Shown: one piece after another, positions 40,764-53,470 of the stretch
How the letters are laid out: each line of letters begins with the position of its first letter
Numbering within the stretch: position 1 is the first letter of the stretch
From: Eutypa lata
Taxonomy: Eukaryota; Ascomycota; Sordariomycetes; Xylariales; Diatrypaceae
Length of the DNA stretch: 64,000 bases
Assembly: GCA_022661535.1 (NCBI GenBank)
Contig: JAKULF010000003.1
Coordinates: forward strand, 4,650,001-4,714,000
Direction of reading: 5' to 3'
Program-made: the position numbers and the translations under genes
Notes under the pieces: generated by a model
The model's database searches: none
What the model saw: the letters and a program-made list of their open reading frames with translations, nothing else
What the model was told of the DNA's origin: nothing

Positions 40764-41828
40764 TCAATCGTCCAACTCCTTACCGAAGTCTACCAGCCTT
40801 AATCGGGTAGAATCTCTGGGATGGAACTGTACAACTTTTGATCTGACTAGAAATCTCGCCGCTGCCGATTCTTTAGAGAGCTGGACATAAGCATCCGAGC
40901 TATCAGCTTCGGACTGCATCAGAGTATTGAGAAGCTCCTCCGTTAGTTCGCGCATCTCGATAGCGGCTGCACTGATCTCGTCCCGGTCATCGTCATCCTG
41001 CTCCCGGCTTGACTGCGTATCGTCTCGTACGCCCCATATCTCGTCTATGCGACGCTGTCGCTTATCTTGGTCTGGGTTCTCTTTTGCCTTTTTGGGTCGA
41101 CCCTGAGAATTGAACCCCGCCACGAGATTATCCACATCTACATCCATCATATCACCAACCACGGGCCCCCCGAGGTCTTCCGCAGCAAGCATGCCCGCCA
41201 GAGGATCCTCGATGAACTTCCTCAGAGCCTTGACCAGCTTGGTGGCCTCCCTGTCGTAGTTCTTCTTCTGCTGCTTCAGGTGACTGATAAGTTCCCGTGC
41301 GATGTCGTCCGGCCCCATCTCCATCCGCGTTTCTAGGCCCTCGCGTAAGGACTGGATGCGGTTCTGCAAGCTTCGCGAAAGAGCCTGCTGGTCTGCTAGG
41401 TTTGATTTCTCTGCCTCGAGACGGCGTTTTGCATCCTCGACTGCATCTTTGTGCGATGCCAAGTATTCCCTCGTTTCTTCCACGGTCTGGTGAGTCTTGC
41501 GGAGAGCCAGCAGTGCGGGTAGAACGGATTCTGAGAAGGGCAGAAAGGGCGTCTCCTGCGCCAAAACGTCATAAGCAGCCTTCATGATTTCCAAAGGCGC
41601 CTGCGCTGTGGCAACAACATGGCCTGGCTGGTTTCTCGTAGGTGTGTTCCGCAGCTTGCATTTCAATCAGTATCATGGCTACTAGCATGGTTGAAGAATG
41701 GGATATCCAACCTTTCTTAGAGTTCCTTCATGCTCATTGACTTTGTCTTCAAGCTCCCTTAGAGTTTCTTCAAGATGGCTAGAATGATTTAAGTCGTAAT
41801 CATCATTCTGAGGTGAACTTCGATCCAT
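40764..41828 (-). CDS. Coiled-coil protein, possibly a kinetochore component (Sos7-like)
   Basis: Two exons, 41828-41712 and 41654-40764, 335 aa. The 57-nt intron joins EGTLRK to LRNTPTRNQ. The protein is mostly helical: a first coiled coil at residues about 19-45 (LEETLRELEDKVNEHE), then PFLPFSESVLPALLALRKT, and a long coiled coil at about 100-205 with a KKNYDREATKLVKALRKF segment. An acidic loop with GDMMDVDVDN follows, and the end is conserved-looking (SAAARFLVRSKVVQFHPRD and a final DFGKELDD). There is no signal peptide or membrane segment. The layout reminds me of fungal kinetochore Sos7/CENP-K-type coiled-coil proteins, but that name rests on memory of a loose resemblance and should be treated as a guess. 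That it is a real, conserved gene is much safer. Confidence 0.75.
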
Positions 41829-43873
41829 TTTGACTGGTGGTGTGTTTCCTTGGTATGTATTGAGATATTCTACTTGATGGAATGAATGAATTCAAAGTGT
41901 TTTGTGCAAATTATTCCATATAAATACTTTCTTCCTTTGCAGTTATACGAAGTAGCCAACAAGTCGTTTCAAACTCCTATTCGGTGAGACTCTGTTGAAA
42001 ATGGCTGGATAAGAGGTAGGTACCTACTCTTTCTCTAGACCATGCGCGTAACCTGTAGCCACTAGATATGTAACTATTTATTCTCCCGGACCAGTAACTA
42101 TTGCGTACTTAAATTACAGCACGCTCTCATAATTATCACAAAAAATAAAAAGAGCGCATTCAAAGATTGCTCCTTCAATAAGAATACTTGCAGCTATTTT
42201 GCTCTACTTCAATGTATGCAATGCATCTAGAAGAGTATTGCATATCCAAGCTTATGTAAGTCTATGCAGACATTCATGTCTACATATGTACATATTGTGA
42301 TTAGACAATTGGGTACTTAATTCAGCTAGTAAAAGAGGTGTCACAATGTGTATTATTTACCTAATTTCCCATGTCCAAGGCAATAGGCACTGGTACTGTA
42401 CCTACATACACTGAACTAGCAGCACGCTTTGACGGCATTTGGTGAGCAGGTGCCCCATAACGCCCTAACTACCAGACAGAAAGCGCAGATCTGCCAAGGC
42501 GACAGGGTGGATGATGTGTCTTTGTGAGACACCATTTCTTCCTTCTTCAACCACAAACCACTCCATCACAGTTCCCCCTAAAAATTATTCTTTACCTACA
42601 CACATATTCCCTTTACCGCGAAGCACCCATTTTGACTTCCTGTAAACCCACTTTTTCTTATCAACTTCTGACTTTTTAATTCAGAGTTGACTCCTTCCTT
42701 AATAAAATATTCTACTGTTCTATTCTAGATTTTCCCCGCTTTCTTTGTGCGATCCAGAACCCGCATAAGCTTCTATTTTTTTCCCCATAGCCAAACAGCT
42801 GAAGCTTTTGAGATCACCGTTACCTATCCCTTTCCCCACATCTCTGGAAAGAGCCCCCTTGCGATCGTCGGGTAATAATTAGAAACTGTCCCGTTTTCAT
42901 CTACTTCACTTTCGACGGACAGACTGGTTACTCGTACACCTTTGACAGTCCATCTAATTATTCGACAGTTATTCAACTACACAAGCAGGCAAGGAAGGTC
43001 TAGTTAGAACTACCAATTCTACGGACAAGCACGTATTGTACATACAGTACAGCAACGGAGTGGAACCAACAGCTGGATAAGCTCATTGCAGATAAGAAGA
43101 GAAATACTGAATTTCTCTCTCAAGGAAAGTGATATCGGGTGGCATTGACGTTGACATCTGTCATAATTCCCGTTTGACGGAGCAAAGGTTTGAGAAGTAT
43201 TTTACGTTCTCTAATTCCTGCTGCCTACCTTACCTCATACTGTTTCTATCGAGATATCACCTCAACCTCAACCTCAATCACCACTTCAGCCTCAACATCT
43301 GCCTGCCCATCACATATAGACAGATCACATACACTTGATCAATCATCATAACCTATCTATCTGCCTCTACTACCTGCCTGCATAGTCGACATCTTTTCAT
43401 CATTGTCCGTCCTGATATCGACCTGAACTTGTTTTCACGACCACCTCTACCCTACTTGCGCATCGACACTACAGGACCTCATCATTCAAGTTTCGGAGTC
43501 ATTCTCGCCTGCCTTCTACTCCCGTCCTAGGTACACAGGATCTATCTGGAGATTCATTCACGTCACTCTCTTTCCGTCCTTAGTCCCAACAAGCGCTACC
43601 TGATCGGCCTCGTCACTTCATCGATCTTCCTATCCCAAAGTCCGGCCTGACCTGATTCTCCGAACCCGCACACATACATACAACACCCCGAGGCACCAGC
43701 TTCAGTGTGTTTCTTTCCACCTGCCTCTCGCCCCGAGCCACTACACCTACCCGTTTTCCTTGGGAAATCTTTAAGGTGTAGATAAAGTTCGATAATCAAT
43801 ACAAATTTGCAATTCGATATTCTACAAGATCATCATCGACGATCTAAGAGTGAAATTACACATCTAGGACAAC
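41829..43873. other. Divergent intergenic region with a long pyrimidine-rich leader
   Basis: Two kb between the coiled-coil gene (-) and the KH gene (+). The right half (about 42500-43870) is rich in C and T with CTCAACCT repeats at 43259-43300, as in long 5' leaders of highly expressed fungal genes. The frames here (43129-43338 and 43596-43799) do not look like proteins. Confidence 0.45.
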
Positions 43874-45422
43874 ATGTCTGCATCACCGACCCAACCAACC
43901 AACCCGGCCAAGCGTCCTTTAGAGGATGCTTCCTCGCCATCGCGAACCAACGATCAACCCGATGCCAAACGCCCAGCTCTTGATAAGGTTATCAACAACT
44001 CTAATGATGAGGAAGATGATAAGCTTGAGATTCCTGAGAGCAATGGTAACGGTGTCACCCCAGCTCCCGCCGAAGCCAATGGCACAAGCAAAGAAGAGGA
44101 TGCGAATGACGAGAAGTCTGAAGTCAAGGATGAGCAAGGTGATACCGTAGTGCCTGATGCCAACGAGAACAAGGTTGTCCCCGCTGCAATCCCTCCCACC
44201 ACTGGAACAGCAGCAGTCCCAACTGGCACACCGAGCAACGCTAATGATGAGACCGCATGGATCCACATTCGTGCTGTGATTTCGAGTCCCGAAGCTGCCA
44301 CCATTATTGGCAAGGGCGGTGAGAATGTTTCAAATATTAGGAAGCAGTCCGGTGCCAAATGTACCGTCAGTGACTACCAGAAGGGTGCTGTAGAGCGGAT
44401 TCTCACCGTGAGCGGAGTGGTTGATGCAGTAGCTAAGGTGAGGTCTCCCCTTCCCTTATCCCAGGAGTATAAGGAGTTGCAGCTAACTTCTCTCGTAGGC
44501 CTTTGGCTTGATTATCCGTACTTTAAACAATGAGCCCTTGACCGACGCCTCCAGTGCGCAGTCCAAAACCTATCCCCTTCGCCTACTTATCCCCCATATC
44601 CTTATCGGGTCTATCATCGGTAAGGGCGGTGTTCGCATCCGCGAGATCCAAGAAGCTTCTGGTGCTCGCCTAAATGCCTCGGATTCCTGCTTGCCACTGT
44701 CCAGTGAACGGTCCCTTGTGGTGATGGGTGTGGCTGATGCTGTCCATATCGCAACTTACTATGTAGGCAGTACTCTGCTCGAGCAGCTTAACGAACGTTT
44801 CGGCGGCCCTGCGGCTTCGGCCTATGCCACTCGCAGCGGCGGTCCGGCTGCTGTCATTCCCGGTGGAATGCAGGTAATCCCGTATACCCCTCAGCCTGCA
44901 GGCGGTAACTTCGGCCATCGTGAGAACTACGGACGACGCCCTGATCCTCGATCCCATCAGGTGCCGCCTAATCCTTATGCCGCCCAGCAATACCACCCCC
45001 ACGCTGCTGCTCCCCAGCCCAGTGCTAACGTCCCCATGCACTATGCTCCCCAGGCTGGAGGCTATGGTGCTGCTGCACCTCACATGCCACCGCACCAGGC
45101 GGCTCATGCTGCTGGTCCCCAACATCATGGTGCCCCTCATGGACCACCGATGCATGGTGCCGCTGGTATGGCTGGTGCGCCACTGACTCAGCAGATCTTC
45201 ATTCCCAACGATATGGTCGGTGCTATCATTGGTAAGGGTGGCCAGAAGATCAACGAGATCCGCCAGATTAGCGGTAGTGTTATCAAGATCAACGAGCCGC
45301 AGGACAACAGCAATGAACGTTTGGTTACGATCACAGGCACTGAGGAGTGTAACAGAATGGCACTTTACATGCTCTACTCTCGACTTGGTGAGCTCCGTCA
45401 TGTTGATGCCAAAAAGGAGTAG
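43874..45422 (+). CDS. Triple KH-domain RNA-binding protein (Pbp2/Hek2/Rnc1-like)
   Basis: Two exons, 43874-44437 and 44499-45422, 495 aa. The join after VVDAVAK continues AFGLIIRTL. Three KH domains each carry the IIGKGG loop: KH1 near residue 146, KH2 near 226 and KH3 near 430. The N-terminal 125 residues are acidic and disordered, with two KRP-type basic spots (AKRPLED, AKRPALD). Between KH2 and KH3 lies a His/Pro/Ala/Gly-rich linker. This arrangement is that of PCBP/hnRNP K relatives in fungi (Pbp2, Hek2, Rnc1), which bind C-rich RNA and control mRNA stability and localisation. Which orthologue it is cannot be settled here. The very long leader suggests regulated or strong expression. Confidence 0.9.
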
Positions 45423-46924
45423 ATCGAACTACCAAACTAATCATGGCAACTACCACAGAGAGTGAAAAACATCGCATCTAATGACTTACGACGATATGAC
45501 CGACCTTCACATTCCCAGGCGATTCTTCAACGTTAAGCACCCCCCGGGCGGCGGTTTAAATCACGGTTTACAGCATTCGTTCCCGGATACGGCTGACCTA
45601 CCCAACTGGTCCATCGTTCTGGAAGGGGGGGAAATGGTTTATGGTACTTGGCGGCGTATCGGCTCTTACGGTCGCTAAACTTGTTTCTAGGCGGCTCTTC
45701 ATAAAAAATTGGTGTTTTCGTGCGTCTAGGAGAAGGTATCGTCTTGCCATGGAAAGGCAAGACCTGGTGATAAACTAACTGTACTTCTGTTTAATATACA
45801 TACATGATCCAGTTCTGCCTATTTTGCTTTGTCTCATTGCCTCCCAATTCGTATCGCTTTAGCCAATAGTTCATACGATGCCCATATGCAGTGCTTCATA
45901 GTTGCAGCTGTGCCCCCACTCTCTGACAGCCTTGTGCATATATCCTCGTCAAATCAGCCTCTATTGTCGCACACCGTGTAACTATGGTTGTGCATAAAAG
46001 ATTTTGGACATTGTCTCAGATCTTGGGACCCTATCAATATGCTTGCTAATCATGAATGAAATAAGAGCTGAATCCTAAAAGGAAAAGAAAGACAGCAGTA
46101 TTGTTTGGGGGCTGATGTAAGTATGTATATTGACTGATCTCACGAGAGTTGATATATCAACATGGGATAAGCCGTGTTTGGTAGTATATGAGAATGCAAC
46201 TGCACGTTGCAATTTAGAGGGGCAGCTGAATGTCGCTACTACTTAGTAAGGCATAATGGGCGATGCAGATTTCTTCTATTTCCAGAGGTTAAGGATCTAC
46301 ACCCAGAACGGCAGGTCCTTCTCACGTACCTTGTCAGAAACCGCCATAATGCTCAGAAAGCTAATGGGGTACCTACGATGATGGCGCCATAGACCTACTC
46401 CGTAGTTGCAGTCCCGAGCCTGAATGTGCATGTCTTTACTGAGCAGCCATGCATCAGAATAAAGAGGAATAATCGACAATACACACCAAGCCCCCAATAG
46501 AAATTCGGTAGATGCGGGCCTGGCGGCGGGCTTTGCTCGTGCCGTAGACAAGGGGGGAGGGAGAGCCTCTCGGCAACTCCCATGAAGGTTTCTCTTGAGC
46601 AGCCCTGCTCTGCCAAGCCGCGCCATCTTAGTTATGTATGCCGCCATGTCCTTATCAAGAGACCGGGAGCTTCTCCCGCTCTTTCGGTTCGAGAGACCTA
46701 ATAATAATAATAATAAGGCCGTTCACTTCACTTTCACCATGTTTCAGCGTTGTTGATTTTCCCTGGCTTTTATGTTACTGTTGTTCTTGTTGTTGTTGTT
46801 GTCCGACAGTCTATTTCGTTCGAACGCTGAACGTCGAAGTTCGAACATCATCCGTCCACATTCGCTGCTAGCCGAAGGGGAGTTGTGTGCGTGAGGAAGT
46901 GAGCGAGCGAGCGAAGTCGCGACC
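45423..46924. other. Intergenic, no gene seen
   Basis: 3' UTR of the KH gene, then AT-rich sequence. A GTCTTGCC...GGCAAGAC hairpin lies at about 45751-45773. A (TAA)6 run is at about 46699-46716. Frames at 45481-45678 and 46297-46647 are not recognisable. Confidence 0.45.
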
Positions 46925-48089
46925 ATGCCTGCTGCTACCGCCATCACTGCTACCGCTACGGGATGGACCCCGACCCGCGTCGACGGCCCGCTGACGACCA
47001 CGTTCATCCCCGACGACAGCTGCTTTGAGATGCACTACCTCCAGGTCGAGGACGACGAGGATGACATCGTGAGCTTCATGCCGTACGACGCCTACCACCC
47101 TGCGGACCCTGACATCATCCCGACGTGCGACTCGCGGGCCACCAGGGCCAGCTGCTACCCGCCGGGCGACTGGAACGCCCCGACGTTCTCGCCGGGCCTC
47201 CACTGCCCCGAGGGCTGGACGACCGCGAGCGTCAGCCGCCCGTACCTTACGTGGTGCTGTCCCAAGTGAGTGAGTTCTCTGGACGAAAGCCTCCCAATTT
47301 TTAGTTTTGCGAGGAAGATACATATATATATATAACCCCAACTTCTTTTGTCTCTCGGGTGATGGATGATGGATTTTGAGAAACTAATAAGGAAAGCAAA
47401 GCGGTCTCGAGTTCGACCACGACACCACGCAGCCCTGGTGCAGCTTCCCGGCGCAGTCGTCGTCCCGCATCGTCATGACCGTCGACTGCACCCCGACGAC
47501 CTTCGACATCGGCCCGGAGGAGACGACATCGCTGACCCTGGTGGGCTACGGCGCCGACCAGTCGCCCTACGTGGTCGCCGCGAGCGCGCTCGTGCTGGAC
47601 GGCGGCGCTGTCGGCATCGCCCTCGTGGGCAACGCCTCGTCGACCGAGCTCGGCGTGGCTGGCGGCAGCCCGGTGGTGGTGTCGTTACCGTCGTCCGAGA
47701 CGACGTCGGGAGGCTTACTAACGGCTGCAGCGACGTCGTCGGATCCGACTGGCGACACGCTACCGCCGTCGACGTCGACACCCAACAACAGCGCGAAGAT
47801 AGGCGGTGCTGTTGGCGGCACGGTAGGCGCCCTCTTGCTGGTAGCGTTAGGTTTTGTGTTCTTCAGGCGATACCGGAATAGGAGGCTAAATGGGAGGAGC
47901 CACCCCGCCGGGGGCCACAGCAGCAAGGTCGATGAGCTCGATGGGAACCCCATCGTACACGAGCTGGGAGCAAAGTCCCCCGCCATTGAGCTCTCGGGCA
48001 AGAGCAGCGCGGTCGAACTGAGCGGGGGTGATTCGACGCCGCCGTCGGTTCACGAAGCTCCCGCTGCTCGAGTCTACGAGATGCCATGA
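46925..48089 (+). CDS. Single-pass membrane protein with Cys-rich ectodomain, unknown function
   Basis: Two exons, 46925-47265 and 47402-48089, 342 aa. The join gives WCCPNGLEFDHD. The N-terminal half has the pattern GPLTTTFIPDDSC ... CYPPGDW ... FSPGLHCPEGWTT ... CCP. This is seen in a large, uncharacterised group of filamentous-fungal surface proteins. A Ser/Thr-rich stalk follows, then a Gly-zipper membrane helix at about residues 243-265 (IGGAVGGTVGALLLVALGF), a basic stop-transfer FRRYRNRR, and a 75-residue tail with ELxGKSxAxEL repeats. No cleavable signal peptide is visible, which is usual for this group; a type III-like topology with the Cys-rich part outside is inferred. A role as surface sensor or wall contact is possible but unproven. 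Confidence 0.75.
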
Positions 48090-51000
48090 AGTGACTTGAG
48101 TGTCTGAGCCCGTAATGTTTCGGCGCTTAGTGACGTATAAAGTTGGGGACGTCCGTGTTGTCGACGTGGCTCAAGGACTAATAAGACTCATGTCGCTCGT
48201 TGAGCGAGGTTATAGCGGGTTTGGGCAAATAGAAACGGCTAGAGGCCCCTCCAGCCGCCGCCGAAGTCAAGTTGTGAGGATCAAGGTGAGGGGCTCGAAG
48301 GCACACAGGGTGCGCCATAGTCCCCGAGATAGCGCCGTTCGACACCTGTATGCTATCGTTGGCGTCTCTGGTGTTGGAGGCAGGAGGGATGGAGGGGAGA
48401 GGGGGCTACAGTTTGAACAAATCACGCCGAAGGATACTCCCCGACATGGCAGGATAACATTGTCCTGGAAGATGGCGGAGTCCCCCAGGTTGAAGGGCCA
48501 GATACCGGCCGGGCGACGGGCATTGCAAATGCATCAACGGACGGCCTACTAGAATACGAGAACCTAAAGACCCGGCCCGTCCAAGGATGTCAACTTTCTA
48601 AGGCCAGAGATAGATATCTCGGTGACCGACATCTTCGTATACTGTCGAGAAATTTAGCGACTCGTACGTGCAGGCAGGCAGCGAGCGCCTTGACCTTGGA
48701 GACGGCCAATGGCCGGCATGTGGAGATGCCACAGCTAGCTAGCTAGCTAGGATGAGACTCCAAATCTGATGGCGAGGAAATTCTAGCATGGCGAATGGAG
48801 GGGCCAAGAAGGCAGGAGAAGCTCAGCCACCCATGGACGTAGGAGTTTAATGGGAGGGCCGCATTGGTCTGGAACGGCACTGTTGAGTGAGATTCTCCAA
48901 GATCAGAGAGATCTTGAAACTAGGGGACTACTCCAGCACCAGACCATCGAATTTACAGAGCTAAATACAGAAAAGAAAGACGTATGGAGTGGAATTGGAT
49001 GTTTAGCTGGTTATGACCGTGGTGCAAAAATGCTGTAATCGTCTAAACAGCTAGTAGTCATACCGGGAATTATAAATACCGTACTCATCGTGAGAGCCTC
49101 ACCTAGAATCGAAGGCACTCCGCCTTTACACGTGGGTTTAGAATATAGGTACCCCCAAGAGCACTGAAGGGCGGGATATGGTGATCCCTCCAAACCCAAT
49201 AGCAAAGAGTAGGTAGGTCCTCTTCATTTTGGCCTCGTAAGGCGAAATCTACAGTACTCGTCGAGATGGATGTTGGGGAGTCAATTTCCCTATCCTGGTG
49301 ATCCCTCAAGATACATGAGAAAAAGGCAAAGCGAAGGTTCCTTACCTCCAACTCACCAAGGAGCTGAGTCGTACTGATTTGATGTCATACATATGCAACC
49401 TTTACCATTAAATTGAGTGCTTGTGCAACAGAACCATAGATGCATCCGAGTGTTCGAGAAACAATTGTACATACGGCGAGGCAAGCAAGTTAGGTAAGTG
49501 TCTGACACAACCTTATAATTTCCCCCTATTTGCTCGTTTTTATCAGCTCGTATGATGGGAAAAAGTCAAGTGACAGGTTCGTGTCACGTCGTGCAGAACT
49601 ATTAACCGAGAAGCACCGCACTAAGTTCACGTATTGATGTTCATTGGTATCTAGATGGGATTGGTACGGTTACACCGTAACTTAGCACAGTCGTTGATAC
49701 GTTAATTGGGATGCCAACATGCATGAAATTTACACTCGAACATTCGATACTATAACTAGCTAGCTGCTGACGTGATCGAATATTATGTACGTTAATATAG
49801 GGTTCTCAACTGAGTTGAGTCATGAAGCTGTCTGCTTCGGCAAGCACCAGGGAAAGTTATGACATGCATACCATATGTCACGATGTTAAGATTGTTAGTC
49901 GCATATGAGGTAACTCTATCGAATCATCCCAACCTAACTACATAGTCCTGAATAGTCAAGCAAGTGGACACCAACGTGGGAATCTGGAATCTAGATCCAT
50001 GGGTAAGACCGTTTTCATCCATACTTAGAGTTCATAGTATAGCAGTCCATTCGTAGGGCTGAATTGAGCCCGATATAACTATCTAGCGGCCCGATTTCAA
50101 CATGCACTCTGCCACACAGTGATGGTGCCTGTAATTGGACGGGCCACCGAAGAAGAAAAAAATTCTATCTATGGGACAGGCGATGTAATAAATGCACGAT
50201 ACTAATTGTTGGAGACAACGCTACCACGTTTTCTCGGGGCTAAATGGTGCCACCCTGGAATCATACAACAGAATGAAACGGTTACGCTCCCGAGTTCGCC
50301 TCTAGGAGACCAACACCACCTGACAAAACTACCTACATATCTATAACAACTATTAAAGGCTACGAAGGGATATTGCGAACCGAGCCTGGCTAGGTATACC
50401 TAGTCCCATCGCCGCGGGTTCAGTCCATGACAATTCGGTGACCTCATGCTGCGCCACTGGTGATACTTACCTCTAGGTAGTGAATTAGCAAACCTCCTAC
50501 AATTAAAATTTAAGGCATCGATGGCGACGCTAACGGAACTTTGAATGTTGTCGCCGTTGACACTTCCGGCTCGGCGGGTATGAATGGCCAAACAACGGTT
50601 TCCTATTCTTATTCTATTATAGCTCCTTGGAAGATTACCGTGCCTCTTCTGCAAAGTATGTATGTACTTGACAAGTGTTGGTTGTGTTAAACAAGGGTTT
50701 CCAAAGGCGGTGTCTACATAATAGTTAAAAAAATAAAAATAAAACTGGAACTGCAATAATCGCGAAGGATCAAGTTAAAGCGCAACCCAGAAGGAGGAGA
50801 GAGTTTGCCAAAAATTCCGCCGATTGGTTAGGCTGCATTGTGGCTGCAGGCGAGACGAGATTGTGATGGCTGAGATGGCAGGGCTATATACTCCAGTGAA
50901 ACGCCCCTCGAGCATCCTACCCCGAGACATTAACCAAATCGGTAGGTCTCTGTGTCTCTGTGTCAAACAAACTGACGTTGTCCATACAAAAGACATTCTT

Positions 51001-52600
51001 TACAACATAGTATGGATGAAAGAGAGAGAGAGAAAGGGGGAATATGTTGTGGGTAACTAGTAGTTACATGCGTACGATTCAAGTCTTCACATTAGTTGTG
51101 AGATCATCTCGTCTAGAGGATAAAACTAAGTTGTTAGTATTATATCAAGTGTGTAGAGCCAACGAAAAAAACCAAGTAATTTTAATTGCCTATATTATGT
51201 ATAGGTAGTTAGTTAGTTGCGCGCATCCTGCCTGCATGTGCATGTAACAGGGCCGCGATCCTTAATGTTTTACCAGAATGGGCATTCGCCCGTGACACTA
51301 GAGATGTACCTGCAGTTCATTGGTTAAGGTTAAGGCTGAAGGTACGCGAAGGCACGCGCTGAACTTTAGGACTAACTAGGCTTTGACGGCTGCCCCCCTG
51401 GCACTTGAAAGATCAGCTAAACCTAACTTAACATTTGTACTACTAAAGTTCTAGTTTAACTATGTACATACAGCAGTTTAGACGCTGTCATGTTCTGAAT
51501 AAACTCCATTCTCAGATCGGACTGGGCATTATGTATGTAGGCAAGAGGCGTCTAGTCTCATCTCATGTTCCGCGCTACTCCTCGCTTACCTTTACCCCCC
51601 CCCCTTTTGTGCAGCACATCCATCTACGTACATAGGTATCTTATTGTCCATTGACTGCCTTAATATCCGCCATCTTTCATCACGAACTCTGATAGCGATG
51701 ATCACGGTGATCTTTAACAGTTCGAGTTGTAGTCTTGTCGCGCTAATGATATGTTCCAAATATTACGTAACGTAACGTCCGTATTTAGTGAAAATCAAGC
51801 CAGCAGCAGTTCGCAGGGACAGTCTGGCAGGCAGGCTGGCTGGCAGGCCTCCTTACAACAATGTAGTTAATGTCCCCCAGTTTCCTCCAAGTCCCTGGAC
51901 CCTCCGCGTGCAAACCTGAATAGATCCTTGTCACACGGGACTATGTACCTAAGTAAGCAGGCAGTCGTATAGGGATCTTTTCTATCAAGGATACCAAGTT
52001 CTATGTCTCTGTCTCTCTACATACTTCGTAAAGTACAAGTGAAAACCTACTTGTAATGCGACTTGCCGATGTATAATATTTAGCAACGTGGAGTAATAAG
52101 TGGGTTTGTACCTGGGAAATCTCCATAAAGGAAGATTTCTATAGGCTGATCACTTATTAAGGTGCATAGTCTTGGTCACTCAGACGCCCTACACCACCTA
52201 AAGCTAAAGTTAGGGGGCCATTCTCTGCCTGCTGAGCCACATTTCTCTCTATGCGACTCGACACCTAAATTGTCCAGACCATCGTCGGATTTTCCTTCTC
52301 TTCCTTTCCTTCTCCCACACCAACCCGACACCACCAACCAGTAATACTTTGGCAACACTTGAGTCTATCCAGACTCGTTCATTCATTTCTCCCGCTCACT
52401 GCCTGCCTCTCTCTAGCCTTATAGGCATCTTACACTCCCTTACCTATAATACCATTCACTCCCTCGCCTTGAGGAAATAAACCCATTCTTGCACATATTC
52501 CGTCTTTCCCTGACGCTTGTTGTTCGACTCAGCCCCGGGTACTGCTACCGAATTTGAATATTGTTTAATTCACATAAATTAAATATAAAAAAACTTCAAG
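48090..52600. other. 4.5-kb gene-free stretch
   Basis: No conserved coding sequence recognised. The frame at 48100-48552 (150 codons) is Arg/Gly-rich and probably chance. A GCTAGCTAGCTAG run lies at 48737, a C run at 51594-51604, and GGCAGGCAGGCTGGCTGGCAGGC at about 51827-51850. The last 400 bases are the CT-rich leader of the GPI-protein gene. A long non-coding RNA cannot be excluded. Confidence 0.4.
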
Positions 52601-53470
52601 ATGCGCTCTGCTACTGTTGCCGCTTCTGCCTTGGCCTTCGCCGCCTCGGCTATGGCCCAAGTTGAGGGTTTTGCCGCCATGTCCGCTCCCACCAAGGGTG
52701 AGGATATCGCTGCCGGCAGTACCTACAGCATCGAGTGGGAAGCGGGCAAGTACACTGGCCCGGTTGTCATCAGCCTTCTGGGCGGTAAGACTCCGGAGAC
52801 CCTCGTGCCCGGTGCTCAGCTTGCTGGTAAGATGAAACCCCCCCCCCCTCCTCCTTTCTTCCCCGATAGCCGTGCTCAGATGTTGACATGAATTGAAGCC
52901 GATGTCCCCATCACCAACAACAAGTTCAGCTGGAGCGTCGACTGCTCTCTGGGTACCGATGACACCTACGGTATCAAGATCGCTTCCGCGAGCGACGAGT
53001 CTCTCTTCCAGTACTCTTTCCCCTTCCACATTGACAACAGTGGATGCGGCTCAGAGGGCGGCGACACGGGAAGCTACCCGACCAGTGTCATCAGCGTCTC
53101 TCACACCGCTTCTCACTCTGGTTACCCCACTGCTCCCCCCGTCTACAGCACTTCGTGCGAGAGCAGCAGCATCGTGGTCCCTACCAGCAGCGTTGTGATC
53201 CCTCCCGTTGTCAACACGACCGCTCCCGTCTACCCCACCACTGCCGCCCCGCCCGTAGAGACTACCCCCATTGTCTCTACCCCCGTGGAGGTGCCCGTCA
53301 GCAGCAGCCTGATCACCTACGTGACGTCGGCTCCCCCTGCCACCACCGAGAGCGCCAGCGCCACCAGCGCCCCTACGCCGTCCATCGTCCCCGTTGCTGG
53401 CGCTGGCCGCAACGCCGCCGGCTCCCTGGCCGCTCTTATCGCCATCGGTGCCGCGGCTATCGCTCTCTAA
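52601..53470 (+). CDS. GPI-anchored Kre9/Knh1-like cell-wall protein (second copy of the type)
   Basis: Two exons, 52601-52826 and 52899-53470, 265 aa. The intron carries a 12-nt C run and joins AQLA to ADVPITNNKFSW. Signal peptide at residues 1-19 (cut after AMA), then a Kre9/Knh1-type domain (STYSIEWEAG, ISLLGGKTPETL, GIKIASASDESLFQYSFPF), then a Pro/Thr/Ser/Val-rich region with few Cys. The GPI signal at the C-terminus has a Gly/Ala attachment area (AGAGRNAAG) and a short hydrophobic tail ending in IAL. It should be a plasma-membrane or wall mannoprotein. It shares design but little repeat sequence with the protein at 11714-12515, so the two are probably old paralogues. Codon use is strongly C-ending, which suggests high expression. 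Confidence 0.9.

Noticed and set aside
48100..48552. 150-codon frame just after the membrane-protein gene
   Set aside because: Arg/Gly/Ser-rich, no family match known to me; overlaps the 3' UTR region.
50430..50440. B-box-like GGTTCAGTCC with TGGCTAGGTA upstream
   Set aside because: T-arm stem does not pair; no complete tRNA fold.
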